From the NCBI GenBank assembly GCA_009823505.1, contig VZQC01000598.1, positions 59,130-123,129 on the forward strand: a stretch of 64,000 nt of DNA, written 5' to 3'. The DNA comes from Rhizomys pruinosus (lineage: Eukaryota; Chordata; Mammalia; Rodentia; Spalacidae). The notes below the pieces were generated by a model. It did no database searches. It worked only from the letters and a program-made list of their open reading frames with translations, and was not told the origin of the DNA. Shown piece by piece: positions 12,890 through 23,127 of this stretch (its first letter is position 1; each line of letters starts with the position of its first letter). Both the position numbers and the translations under genes were made by a program.

Positions 12890-13065
12890 CGGGCTCAAGA
12901 TAAAAAGCTGTCCTCATGAACTTTGCAGTTAAATGGATGAAGCTAGAAGATATCATGTTGTGTGAAGTAACGCAGTCTCAGAAAAACAAATGACGAATGG
13001 TATCCCTCATCTGTGGATGCTACAGCCAATTTCCTAATTGTATGGCAAACTGAGCAATGTCAATG
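12890..13065 (+). mobile_element. L1 ORF2 3' fragment in opposite orientation
   Basis: TCATGAACTTTGCAGTTAAA, GGATGAAGCTAGAAGATATC and GTGAAGTAACGCAGTCTCAG follow the sense order of the end of L1 ORF2. It covers the same part of L1 as its minus-strand neighbour, so the pair is two insertions rather than one twin-priming inversion. It is broken by substitutions. Confidence 0.75.
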
Positions 13066-14070
13066 TGATCTGAAAACAACCGTGCTCTTATATTGTAGAA
13101 TCCCTTAAAAAAATAAACAAAGAAAAAAAAAGCTCTCCATCCAAACCATTTGAAAATAATGATCTAGGAGACTCAGGTCTCTGAGACATAGACACTTTAA
13201 TAGCCATTTTAGAGCATTCAGGCCATCTTTGCCCAATTTCTAATTGCTTTTTGTTCTCTTAAAATCCAAGTGAATGCTTGGGTAAGAAAATCTACTCTTC
13301 CAGATTCTGTCCTGCTCAGGACCCAGGGTGAGGAGTTCCCATCTTACCTTTGGCTCAAATCCTTGTTTACTGATCTTAGACTGTCTTTTTCTTAGGGTCA
13401 TATTGTGTGTTTATTAACAGAAGAACTGTTCTCCCATTGATAAGGAGTAATCATGACTATGACCTCTCAAATGATCTATTTCAAAAAAAGATAACAATAT
13501 TAGCTAGTAGGATATTTCCAAATTTTGAGGTATTTTGATTAAAACAGATAAACTATTTTAGGTGAATCTTTCCAAGGAGAGGAAGAGTTGAGACATGGTG
13601 GCAGTTTGATAGACAATTTACAGTCTCCCATGAACAACACAGAGTTATGATCTTCTGTTTCTCCATAAAGAAGTCAGTCCAGCCCCTGTTCCCAAAGCTC
13701 AGATTATCAAAGATGACTTCAGAATAGAAAATAATGATTTCTGGGTCTTACACACAGTGATTCTACATTGTTAAGTTTTCTACAGAGCTTAGGAATGTAC
13801 ATATTTTTCAGAAAGTGCCACAGGTGTTTGTAAAGCCAGCTAAGTTTTGGGCAAAAGAGCAGATAACCTTTTAGATAGTAATACAGAGTCAGTTTCACAA
13901 ATAAATCATTTCTAGAGAGCTTCCTTGGGGATTTTCTTATTATAAATGATCAGGTGGCAACCAGTGGAACTCTAAGCTTCTTCTTCCTCAAAACACAGCA
14001 TTCCTGACTTTGACCGTAAAACTGACTTTGAGAATGAGTGCTTCCATATTGCTTATTAAGTTTTAAAAAT
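13066..14070. other. No gene or clear repeat seen
   Basis: AT-rich DNA with an A-rich stretch near 13107-13131 that may be the tail of the preceding L1 fragment. Confidence 0.4.
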
Positions 14071-14218
14071 GTCGGCGCACGCCTTTAATCCTAGCACTTG
14101 GGAGGCAGAGACAGGCGGATCTTTGTGAGTTCGAGGTCAGCCTGGTCTACAGAGTGAGTTCCAGGACAGCTGGGGCCACAGGGAGACCCTGTCTTGAAAA
14201 GACCAAAAAAAAAAAAAA
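14071..14218 (+). repeat. B1 SINE, 5' truncated by about 15 bases
   Basis: It starts at GGCGCACGCCTTTAATCC, follows the B1 body and ends GAAAAGACC plus poly(A). AAAAATGTC appears on both sides (ending at 14073 and again after the tail), a short probable target-site duplication. Confidence 0.9.
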
Positions 14219-14389
14219 ATGTCTATGACTCTGGTTCTAAATTGCCCATGATCAGCATCTTCCTACTTGCCCTGAATTCTTTCAAAGAAAAAGATCTTCC
14301 AAACACACAGACTAAGAAAGGGAGCTTAGTTATGAGCAGCTCGTAACTCCAGCTTCAGGAAATGTGATGTCCCCTTTTAGCATCTAAGT

Positions 14390-14390
<1 letters not shown>

Positions 14391-14432
<42 letters not shown>
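14391..14432. repeat. (CA)n microsatellite
   Basis: About 20 uninterrupted CA units. Confidence 0.95.
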
Positions 14433-14434
<2 letters not shown>

Positions 14435-14630
14435 TAAAAATACAACAAAGCTGATTTAAACACCAGCGTGACATATTTTGTTTGCTGTGTTGGTACTTTA
14501 AAATAACTGTAACACATCACGATTCTATTCTTTTTTTCTATTTAAAAGTGATAGAATTTGGAAGATGGAAAAAGGTACATTTACCAATAAATAAATGGGA
14601 AATAAATGTTTATTAAAACTGTCATAGATA

Positions 14631-14874
14631 GGGGCTGGAGAGATGGCCTAGCGGTTAAGAGCACCAACTGCTCTTACAGAGGACCCGGGTTCCTTCCCCA
14701 GCACCCAAATGGCGGCTGAGAACTGTCTGTAACTCCAATTCCAGGAGAACTCCAGTGCCAGGGGAATCCAACGCCCTCTTCTGACCTCCGCGGCATTGCA
14801 TGACATGGGTGCACAGACCTACATGCAGACAGTACATTCATACACATAAATAAAATATTAAAAAAATATTAAAA
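14631..14874 (+). repeat. B2 SINE, young lineage-specific type
   Basis: It begins GGGGCTGGAGAGATGGCCTA with A- and B-box-like motifs (GGTTAAGAGCACC and GGGTTCCTTCC), followed by the B2 body, CCGCGGCATTGCATGACATG, TACATGCAGACAGTACATTC and an A/T-rich tail. The 16-bp duplication AAAACTGTCATAGATA lies at 14615-14630 and 14875-14890, so the insertion is fully delimited. Confidence 0.95.
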
Positions 14875-15073
14875 AAAACTGTCATAGATAAATTCAAAGA
14901 ACAAAGACACTTTTATCTTAAGGCTACTTTTAGGTTTTAGTAAAAGCTAACACATTTCTGGCAACTACGTAATTATCATTTTTAGATTGTTGCAATAAAT
15001 TAAAACCATTTGTTTTTATAAACTGAGTAATTCTAGAGTAAAATTTGCATATTGCTGTCTTTGCTCTGTTACA

Positions 15074-15123
15074 GATGTGTGCGTGTGTGTGTATGTGTGT
15101 GTGTGTGCGTGTGCGTGTGTGTT
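15074..15123. repeat. (GT)n microsatellite with GC interruptions
   Basis: An alternating GT run broken by GTGC and GTAT units. Confidence 0.9.
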
Positions 15124-15613
15124 TCTCAAATCATCTTTCACCGAACAAACTTTTTGAATGACTATGATGTCTGCCAGGTCCCGTTTTAGGCAAATAAAAC
15201 ATCCATTTTTCATGTGCAAACTGTGTGGGCATAATCAGACTGTATTCAAAATCTCCTTCAGCTTTAAAACAATGATTCTAGGAGGAAATCCACCCTCCCT
15301 GTTCATAGGCACTGAAGAGCAGCTCAGATTTTCTCTGGAGAACTGAATCGCAATCAGATATTTGAGAAAAGATTTGAAAGAAAGCAATAACTCCCTTAGA
15401 ACTGTTAAAGGTCCTCTGATGATTGTAATGGAAAATGAGTCAAATGGAATTTGGAGCTTGAGGGAAAGGTTTGAAGAAGAAGGTACACTCCAGGCCTCAC
15501 TCCCACACGGAACAACAGCAAATTGCCGAGAGTTGTCACAGCAACAAGAATAGTGACAGCTCCTGCTGCAGCCTGAATACACCAAGTACACAGACACAGA
15601 GCTGAGCTTTGGA
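15124..15613. other. No gene seen upstream of the large microsatellite
   Basis: The frames crossing this stretch on the minus strand are open mainly because they continue into the adjacent simple repeat. The text near 15140-15225 faintly resembles an ancient mammalian repeat. Confidence 0.4.
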
Positions 15614-15623
15614 GTGAGTGAAG

Positions 15624-15996
15624 CCACACAGACAGACAGACAGACACACACACACACAGACAGACAGAGGCAGAGAGATGGAGACACACATAGACACACA
15701 GACACACAGACACACACAGAAGACACACAGACAGATACACAGAGACACAGAGACAGACACATAGAAGCAGATACACAGACACACAGACACACAGATACAC
15801 AGAAACACAGGCACACAGATACACAGATATACACAGACAGGCAAACACACACAGACAGACAGACATACAGACATACAGAGAAAGACAGAGAGATACAGAT
15901 ACAGATTAGATAGATAGATAGATAGATAGATAGATATACACAAACACAGAGAAAAAGAGAGGGAGACAGGGAGATACAGGTACACAGTCACACACA
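15624..15996. repeat. Complex ACAGAC/CACAGA microsatellite with a GATA block
   Basis: About 370 bp of short purine/CA units (ACAGAC, ACACAG, AGATACAC) with drifting phase, plus a pure (GATA)n run near 15906-15936. Several long frames of Cys/Val/Ser or Thr/Asp/Arg repeats open across it on both strands. They are by-products of a period that avoids stops and not genes. Confidence 0.9.
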
Positions 15997-16000
15997 CAGC

Positions 16001-17004
16001 ATGGGTAAGGCAGTTCAGTGGGACCCTTCTTTTGAGGTCATGTTTACGGCCTTAAGAAGGTCTCTCCCCATGCAGTGTCATCCACAGCCACCTCTCCAGG
16101 TATTATTTTCAAGATTCAATTGACTGAAAGATTTGACTGCCTTTCAGGAAAACCCTGTGTGTTTTGAGAGTCCTGTTTCTGGTCTGAGGGTGGACCCAGG
16201 GTTGTTTGGCTGAAAAGTCTTGCCTCTGTGTGGGAGCTGTGGCATTCTAGATGGCACAGAGTGTCACAGTGAAACCCCTGTCAGGTAAGAATCAGTTTGA
16301 CTGAGTTAAATTCTGTATTTTTGTTGTTGTTGTTCCCAACCATCAAGCCTGCTGCTTCTGTGTTTACAAAGATGAGAGTCACTGCAAAATGAAAAGGCTC
16401 AATACCTGATCTTAGGATATCTGGTGAGTAGCTTGTAAGGCATGAATATTTAAACCCTTGGTGAGACACTTAACTCAAACTCAACTGGACAATAAGAGGA
16501 TTTTAGTGAGAAATATTTTACATAGAAGATGTTCCAAAAGATCTGAGTCATCATCATTTAACCAGAGACAAAGGAGACATATAACATATGAGAGAACATT
16601 ACTTCAGGTAGAGCAGTGTCAAGTGTCAAGTGCAAAGTGAGGAAATTTGTAACAAACTTGGATGTCAATAATCAGCTGGGTAGCCAGTGTTGGTTAATTA
16701 GTGAGTGTGGAACACCCAGATTCAAGACCATAGGGATGGAGTCTGGGAGAGTTTGTAAGCAATGGAGATACTGTTTTGGGAAAGTACTGATGGATTTTTC
16801 ACAGTTGTGAGGGAAAGAAAGAAATGCTAGTACTTATATTCATGGCTTGACCAGGTGGGAAGATGGGTAAAGTTTAATGAATGAAGAAAAATGGAAGGAA
16901 AAACAGTGTAAAGAGTTGAGAATGAAGATTCTATTTTGGACAATTATTATAAAAGTAATGAATCTGAGGAAGACTAGAGTCTTGAAATAGTTATAGCCGT
17001 GAAT
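16001..17004. other. No gene or clear repeat seen
   Basis: Single-copy-looking DNA with a short (TTG)n run near 16321-16332. Confidence 0.4.
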
Positions 17005-17020
17005 AAGAAATTAAGAAATT

Positions 17021-17253
17021 GGGGCTGGAGAGATGGCCTAGCGGTTAAGAGCTGACCGCTCTTGCAGAAGACCCGGGTTCGATCCCCAGCACCCACATGG
17101 TGGCAGAGAACCGTCTGAAACTCCAATTCCAGGAGAACTCCAGTTCCAGGGGAATCCGACACCCTCTTCTGACCTCCGCGGCATTGCACGACACGGCTGC
17201 ACAGACCTGCATGCAGACAGTACATTCATACACATACAGAAATTTAAAAAAAA
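17021..17253 (+). repeat. B2 SINE, young lineage-specific type
   Basis: Intact 5' GGGGCTGGAGAGATGGCCTA, B-box GGGTTCGATCC, CCGCGGCATTGCACGACACG module and A-rich tail. The 15-bp duplication AAGAAATTAAGAAAT flanks it at 17005-17019 and 17254-17268. It is two bases short in the GAGCACCGACC region (GAGCTGACC). Confidence 0.95.
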
Positions 17254-17379
17254 AAGAAATTAAGAAATGACAAATACATTATTTCAATGAGGAGGATGAG
17301 TTGGATAGGAGAAAATATTGACATGATTGAGTATTGGTTAAAAGCAGGCAAAGTGCTTGCTGCCTTGTATCATAGAAAG

Positions 17380-17640
17380 CTAATTTTAGATGAATTACTA
17401 TGTAACAAATGGTGTTGGGACAAGTGCCTGTATGTGCAGAAAAAGTGAATTTCCACACTTACTCCACTTCAAATACAATTAACTGAAAATGGATTAAGGA
17501 CTTGGATGTAAGATAGGAAGAACTAAATGTTTAGAAGAAAACAGAAGACAAAATATATGTCGCATCAAGTTTGATAAATATTTCTTCAACATAATATAAA
17601 AGACAAAAATTGAAAAAAACATGTTAAATTGCCTTCAGCA
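17380..17640 (+). mobile_element. L1 ORF2 fragment, old
   Basis: AAATGGTGTTGGGACAAGTG, CTTGGATGTAAGATAGGAAG and AACTAAATGTTTAGAAGAAA match, in order, the ORF2 region found in most mammalian L1s (ggtgctgg, aaggacct, aaactnntagaagaaa). It is non-coding from substitutions and indels. Confidence 0.7.
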
Positions 17641-17645
17641 AGACT

Positions 17646-17740
17646 TGAGCTTGGTGATGCACACCTATAATTCCAGCACTTGGGAGGCAGAGGCAGGAGG
17701 ACTGCCACAAGTTCGAGACCAGCCTGGAGAAAATGTAAGA
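17646..17740 (+). repeat. B1-like fragment, diverged
   Basis: TTGGTGATGCACACC, CCAGCACTTGGGAGGCAGAG and GTTCGAGACCAGCCTGG are in B1 order, but the 3' half is missing. It may have inserted in the L1 fragment next to it. Confidence 0.7.
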
Positions 17741-18300
17741 GACTCTATCACTTTAGGAAGGAAGGGGCGGTTAGAAGACAACGAAAAAGAAGCCTAGTGT
17801 ATTCTATTCTATAAAAATTTAAAAAAATGTATTTTGGTAGAAGATTGACGGGAAATTACAAATGAGTATCTGTAATATATAAGACTGAAAACAGGGAATT
17901 AACCTTAATGTGTAATGGGACATAAGACAAAGACAAAGTAGAAAGAGAGCCAGAGTGCGTTAGGGGAAGAGAGGAAACACAGTGGCTCAATGACCAGGAA
18001 ATGGGTGAAACCATGCCAGCCTTACCAGCAGGGAGGGAAATGGACATCCAAGAACAACGGGATCATTTTTGTTTATTAGACTTGCAAAATTTAAAAAGAG
18101 CCTGTTACAGCAAGGCAAGTGTGGGTGAGGGGGAAATGGGCCGTTTTTGTCACGAATGCCGGTGGCCATATGAGTTCCTAAAATCTCTGGGGAAGTTCAT
18201 CTGGAAGTAGTCATTAAGTTTAGAATAGATATGTATTTCAATCTAGCAGTCTTACACTGGGGACTGTGGCTTATAGACACAAGAATATGTATGTATGATA
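17741..18300. other. No gene or clear repeat seen
   Basis: The short plus-strand frame near 18001-18210 has no domain I recognise. Some of this may be old LINE sequence. Confidence 0.35.
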
Positions 18301-18311
18301 ATCTGTATTGA

Positions 18312-18474
18312 TGCCGGGCGTGGTGGTGCACGCCTTTAATCCTAGCACTTGGGAGGCAGAGGCAGGCGGATCTTTGTGAGTTTAAGGCCAGCCTGGTCTA
18401 CAGAGTGAGTTTCAGGATGGCTGGGACTACAGGGAGACCCTGACTTGAAAAGACCAAAAAAAAAAAAAAAAATT
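18312..18474 (+). repeat. B1 SINE, full length
   Basis: It starts GCCGGGCGTGGTGGTGCACG and ends GAAAAGACC plus about 18 A. The 11-bp duplication ATCTGTATTGA is present at 18301-18311 and 18475-18485. Confidence 0.95.
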
Positions 18475-18529
18475 ATCTGTATTGAAGAAGAGCTGAGAGG
18501 CAAAAAAAAACAAAAACAAAAAGGGTAGA

Positions 18530-18840
18530 GATACTTCTAATGAAGAAATTGCTAAATAAGTTGTGGTACGTATGTACTAGGAATTGCAACCTATGAATTT
18601 AAAAATAACATAGTGATGTATCCATAATGTAATTTAAAAACCAAGTGGAATGAGACGACTTTATTTCTATAAAACTTATATCACCAAAAATTGACATAGG
18701 TGTATCTATTATTACATCTGAGCTGAAGTCTGTGAAAAGAGATGAGCAGATTGTTAACACTGAAAGCGGCTGGGAGTGAGAAATGAACTGGGAAGAGGGT
18801 ACCTGGTTTTTATTTATACATTTTTGCATGTCTGTTTTGA
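18530..18840 (+). mobile_element. Possible ancient L1/HAL1-like fragment
   Basis: GAAATTGCTAAATAAGTTGT, GGTACGTATGTACTAGGAAT and TATGAATTTAAAAATAACA resemble the aaattatggta...atggaatactatg part of old mammalian L1s. The match is loose and I would not rely on it. Confidence 0.35.
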
Positions 18841-19173
18841 AGCTAGATCAACTGAATTGAAAGAGGAAACATGGCTTTTGCAAATTTCAGTCTAAAATGT
18901 AATATGGACACTTCTTTCCAAAAGAGGAGCATATTCTTCCATTTAAGATCCCATACATTTTGAGATGATTATCAATTTAGGTAAAAGGTTTACAGAAAAC
19001 TGGAGCAGCATACTAGGAGGTGATGTATCGATAGCAAGGAGTGGCCTTGCTAGATGACTGGAGCTAATGCAGAGGAAGTTCAGCTGTGTGACCAACAGTT
19101 TTCCAAACATAAGACTTTGACTTCTTTTTCTCACCCTAGGTTCTGGATGAATCTACTAAGTACTGTGTATTTC

Positions 19174-19232
19174 AAAACACAAACACACACATACACACAT
19201 GCACACACATGCACACACATATATACAAGCAT
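19174..19232. repeat. CA-rich microsatellite
   Basis: Interrupted (CA)n with ACACATGC units and a short TATATA. Confidence 0.85.
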
Positions 19233-19396
19233 ACTTGCATACTCTTGAGCCTCAGCTTATTGACCTTGGGTGTTCTTGAAACTCTTTAATGTGGCTGTGG
19301 TTAAACAAATTTGGAGGATCAGAAACAAATGAATTGCTTTGGTTAAAGAAAGAAAAGTAATGGAGGGATGAGAACCAAGGAAGTTAAAAGAAGCAA

Positions 19397-19557
19397 GTGC
19401 TGGTCGTGGTGGTGCACGCCTTTAATCCTAGCACTTGGGAGGCAGAGGCAGGTGGATCTTTGTGAGTTCAAGGCCTGCCTGGTCTACAGAGTGAGTTCCA
19501 GGACAGCTGGAGCTACAGGGAGACCTTGTCTCTAAAAGAAAAAAAAAAAAAAAAAAA
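19397..19557 (+). repeat. B1 SINE
   Basis: It starts GTGCTGGTCGTGGTGGTGCA and runs to GACCTTGTCTCTAAAAG plus poly(A). Any duplication is short (AAGTG), so the exact insertion point is uncertain. Confidence 0.9.
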
Positions 19558-19559
19558 AG

Positions 19560-20129
19560 TGTAGAAAAGAAAGTCTTGAGATTTTCAGGGAAGCTTGCTT
19601 ACACTGATGCAGGTGTGCATCCTCTGCTTCTTGTCAGCTCCTATCCTGTCTTACATGTAATCTCTCTTAAAGCCCATTATAGCTCACGAATTCTTTGGAA
19701 AGTGACTTGTTTCTTAGAAAAGATTCTTTCTTTATGGTAGATACAGGATAAAATCATAGAGGCCAGGCACATCTAGGGTATAAGAATATATGAGATACAG
19801 CCCTTCCCCCACCACAGTAGGGTTTCATATTGAGATAATGAACACTTTAGGAGAAATTCTGAATCTTGAGTCTACAGTCACACAGATTTAATGCACAAGT
19901 AATTATCACATGAAGAATTATATGCAGATTTAAATTGGGGATTAAGGCAGGAGGTAGGAGGAAGAAATTATAAACACAATACTGCCTTGGCTCTTAGATT
20001 GAATTTTAAAGGGTAGCAATGTAATTGAGTAATTTAGGGTGTATGTGCCCCCACTGCCCTCACTCATTTTATGGCAAAGGTCAGCAGCTAAACAAATCCT
20101 GAGACCGTAATAATAAATGGTTAAAATAA
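19560..20129. other. No gene or clear repeat seen
   Basis: Single-copy-looking AT-rich DNA up to a sharp junction at 20130, where a truncated B1 begins. Confidence 0.4.
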
Positions 20130-20197
20130 CTCACAAAGATCCGCCTGCCTCTGCCTCCCAAGTGCTAGGATTAAAGGCGTGCGCCACCACGCCCGGC
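20130..20197 (-). repeat. B1 SINE fragment at a duplication breakpoint
   Basis: Only the 5' half of a minus-strand B1 is present (CTCACAAAGATCCGCCTGCC to CACGCCCGGC). It lacks the poly(T) tail because the junction at 20130 cuts inside the B1. The same B1-to-flank junction (CCCGGCTTAGATTG or CCCAGCTTAGATTG) recurs at about 22842, so this B1 belongs to the duplicated segment. Confidence 0.9.
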
Positions 20198-20506
20198 TTA
20201 GATTGTATTTTTTTTTAATTAAAAATATTTTTTATTTTTGAGAATTTCATCCATGAGTATTTTCTTTGCATTTATATAGATTTTCTGATGTGCCACGTCA
20301 TTGGTCGCGTGATGGGAGCTGACAATTTTGCAAGGTTAATTATGTCATTATAACCAAGCTTGAGTGCTCAAGTTGGTTGGCCACCCAGGTTGCTGCAGTG
20401 TTGAATGGTCCCACTGTAGTGCAGCCCCATGATTATGTCATCACTTCCTGGCCGACTTTTGGTTTGCTTCTTTTCTTCCTCTGCTGAACTAGTCTACCAG
20501 TTTGGC
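20198..20506 (+). repeat. Dispersed duplication, copy A
   Basis: It matches 22843-23127 base for base over most of its length. Landmarks include TTTGCATTTATATAGATTTT, TTAATTATGTCATTATAACC and TGCTGAACTAGTCTACCA. Differences include CpG-type transitions (GGTCGCGTG versus GGTCACATG) and a ~17-base indel near 20247-20264. By eye the copies differ at roughly 5% of sites, so the duplication is real and not new. Confidence 0.85.
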
Positions 20507-20510
20507 GAGA

Positions 20511-21431
20511 TTGATTATTTTTTGCTTATTTTTTCAGAATCAAATTTTTCATAAAATTACAGCTTTCAGTTTTATTTTTCTAATAACCCCCTTTCTGTTT
20601 TCATTCCTCTAATCACAAAGGCAGTGCATATTTATTGTTAAAATAGGAAAATGTAAACTACAGCAGATTGTGGAAAAGAAGAAAATATCATTGTTGTATT
20701 TTATTTTCACCTTCTTACTCCTTTCTTGATACCTATTTTCATTTAAAGTTACTATAACGATGAATCTAAGTTATGAATTTTCTCAAATAAAACATTCTCA
20801 TTCTACAAAGTGCCTGCTAGAGTACCAAAAAGAATGATCAAGATCATGAATAGCTATTCAGAAGGGGAGAAATAAAGAGAAAAGTTGTCAGCGTGGATCA
20901 CTTCAATGAAAAGATAAAATTATTTATGTTCATTCATTTTCCAGGAGCCACCTTTGTGCTCACTATTTCCTTAGAATGGAGATGAAAGTGAGAGAATATT
21001 AAAAAAAATGCCTAGTGTTTGGATGTTGTTAGTTCTTAATGATTTTATTATGTATATTTAATGCTGTATTACTGCCTTTGCATTGAGTGTTCAGTACATC
21101 AGCAAAAACAAAACCAAGAATATCTTTGCTGTTTTTTATCCCCATTTTATTTTTAAGCTTACAGCATTTAGAATGGATCTGGGCAGATGTATTTACATAT
21201 TTTCATTTTTATAAAGTAAAGCAGGTGGAATAACTTCTAAGATCAAGGGACAGAGCAGAAGGGACACTGTAAGCCTGAAAACTATCCCCCTTTGTTCTTG
21301 TCCTCTTCATTGGGTGATTACTGCACTGACATTAAAGCCATTGCCAATATTCCACCTGTAGAGCTTTTCTCTCCATCCTCTCTCTGTCCTTTTCCTCCCT
21401 TTCTCCTTCCTTCCTTCCCTGAGTAAAAGGT
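20511..21431. other. No gene seen
   Basis: AT-rich DNA. 20620-20760 faintly resembles an ancient mammalian repeat. A pyrimidine-rich run (CTTCCTTCC) lies near 21396-21420. Confidence 0.4.
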
Positions 21432-21645
21432 TTTCTTTTTGACACAGTCTCACATACCCAGGCTAGCCTACTCTTTTCAGCTGAGGATGATCTTGAACTT
21501 CGGGTCCTCTTTCCACCTCCTGAGTGTTGAAATTACAACAGCAGGCTACTGTACTCAGCTTATATCATGCTGGGGACCAAACTCAGGGCTTGGTGCATGC
21601 ATGTTAAGCAAGCACTCTATGAACTGATTTAGAACCCATAACAGA
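21432..21645 (-). repeat. B4 SINE (B1-like plus ID-like dimer), old
   Basis: A minus-strand B1-like half (TTTTTGACACAGTCTCACAT to GTGTTGAAATTACAACAGC) is followed by an ID-like half (GCTGGGGACCAAACTCAGGG, CATGTTAAGCAAGCACTC). That order is the B4 family structure. It is substantially diverged. Confidence 0.75.
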
Positions 21646-21775
21646 AGTTGTTGTTCTTCAAGGTAAAGATAGTAGGAGATGCCCAATGTGAATGTGGGCT
21701 TTTCTAGAGAGAGTCGCACCACTGGGAGTTTGGGCAGTTCATCTTATGGGCAAACTTAAAATGGAAGGGAACATT

Positions 21776-22033
21776 TGGAGATGGCCTAGCGGTTAAGAGC
21801 ACCAACTGCTCTTGCAGAGGACCCGGGTTCGATCCCCAGCACCCACATGGCGGCTGAGAACCGTCTGAAACTCCAGTTCTAGGAGAACTCCAGTTCCAGG
21901 GGAATCCGACACCCTCTTCTGACCTCCGCGGCATTGCACGACACGGGTGCACAGACCTGCATGCAGACAGTACATTCATACACATAGAGAAAAATAAATA
22001 AAAAAAATAAAATAAAAATAAAAAAATTAAAAA
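21776..22033 (+). repeat. B2 SINE, 5' truncated, left of the gap
   Basis: It starts within the head (GGAGATGGCCTAGCGG), then the full B2 body and a long A/T-rich tail. An ~18-bp duplication (AAAATGGAAGGGAACATT and AAAATGGAAAGGAACATT) flanks it at 21758-21775 and 22034-22051. It carries the private variant CCAGTTCTAGGAGAACTCC where most copies here have CCAATTCCAGGAGAACTCC. Confidence 0.95.
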
Positions 22034-22144
22034 AAAATGGAAAGGAACATTATTCAGGGAAGGGAAAAACTGAGGAATTTCAGAAATGGCTGGGAACTTC
22101 TCCAGAATAAGGGTTTACTGTCTTTTTCTGTACTTATTTAGATT

Positions 22145-22329
22145 NNNNNNNNNNNNNNNNNNNNNNNNNNNNNNNNNNNNNNNNNNNNNNNNNNNNNNNN
22201 NNNNNNNNNNNNNNNNNNNNNNNNNNNNNNNNNNNNNNNNNNNNNNNNNNNNNNNNNNNNNNNNNNNNNNNNNNNNNNNNNNNNNNNNNNNNNNNNNNNN
22301 NNNNNNNNNNNNNNNNNNNNNNNNNNNNN
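22145..22329. other. Assembly gap (185 N)
   Basis: This is a run of N. The sequences on its two sides are versions of the same locus (see findings), so the true gap size is unknown and could be negative, meaning an overlap. Confidence 0.99.
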
Positions 22330-22679
22330 GTCTTGAAGAGGACCGTGGTTCGCTCCCAGGAACCCACATGCGGCTGAGACTGAGAACCGTTTCCTGAACT
22401 CCAGTTCTAGGAGAACTCCAGTTCCAGGGGAATCCGAACACCCTCTTCTGACTCCGCGGCATTGCACGACACGGGTGCACAGACCTGCATGCAGACAGTA
22501 ACATTCCTACACATAGGAAAAAAAAATAAAAAAATAAAATAAAAATAAAAAAATTAAAAAAAAATGGAAAGAACATTATTCAGGGAAGGAGAAAAACTGA
22601 GGAATTTCAGAAAATGGCTGGGAACTTCTCCAGGACATAAGGGTCTTTACTGTCTTTTTCTTAGTTACGTATTTGATTG
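22330..22679 (+). repeat. Second version of the 21.8-22.1 kb locus (B2 plus flank)
   Basis: 22330-22530 is a B2 with the same private CCAGTTCTAGGAGAACTCC variant as the copy left of the gap, and 22530-22679 repeats its unique flank (GAACATTATTCAGGGAAGG, GCTGGGAACTTCTCCAG). The two versions differ mainly by single-base insertions and deletions, the pattern of uncorrected long-read error. It is probably an artefact, not a second insertion. Confidence 0.85.
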
Positions 22680-22842
22680 TTTTTTTTTTTTTTTTTTTGG
22701 TCTTTTTTGAGACAGGGTTTTCCTGTAGCCCCAGCTGTCCTGGAATCCCTCTGTAGACCAGGCTTGGCCTTGAACTCACAAAGATCCTCCTGCCTCTTCC
22801 TCCCAAGTGCTAGGATTAAAGGTGTGCGCCACCATGCCCAGC
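22680..22842 (-). repeat. B1 SINE, minus strand
   Basis: A poly(T) tail is followed by the full B1 body ending CACCATGCCCAGC. Several one-base indels (GGTCTTTTTTGAGACAGGGTTTT, CTGGAATCCCTCTG) mark it as either error-prone sequence or decayed. Its outer junction matches that of the truncated B1 ending at 20197. Confidence 0.9.
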
Positions 22843-23127
22843 TTAGATTGTATTTTTTTAATTAAAAATATTTTTTTATTTGAGAATTTTCTTTGCATTT
22901 ATATAGATTTTCTGATGTGCTGCCTCATTGGTCACATGATGGGAGCTGACAATTTTGCAAGGTTAATTATGTCATTATAACCAAGCTTGAGTGCTCAAGT
23001 TGGTTGGCCACCCAAGTCGCTGCAGTGTTGAATGGTCCCACTGTAGTGCAGCCCCATGATTATGTCATCACTTCCTGGCCAACTTTCAGTTTGCTTCTTT
23101 TCTTCCTCTGCTGAACTAGTCTACCAC
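22843..23127 (+). repeat. Dispersed duplication, copy A'
   Basis: This is the partner of 20198-20506, in the same orientation and about 2.7 kb away. It lacks the ~17 bases CATCCATGAGTATTT and neighbours present in copy A. Homology stops after GAACTAGTCTACCA, where the two copies part. Confidence 0.85.

Noticed and set aside
12489..13065. A single twin-primed L1 insertion
   Set aside because: Both fragments cover the same end of ORF2, whereas a twin-primed insertion would hold adjoining, non-repeated parts.
14631..14715. tRNA-like A and B boxes at the head of B2 copies as real tRNA genes
   Set aside because: They belong to B2 SINEs with A-rich tails and target duplications. The cloverleaf arms do not form and there is no independent tRNA gene.
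15235..15997. Open frames of 153-205 codons rich in Cys, Val, Ser and Leu on the minus strand, and a 99-codon frame on the plus strand
   Set aside because: They coincide with the ACAGAC-type microsatellite. The composition is fully explained by the repeat period, and similar frames appear in several phases at once.
22086..22576. Frames spanning the N gap
   Set aside because: They are open only because the N bases cannot encode stops, and the flanks are B2 sequence.
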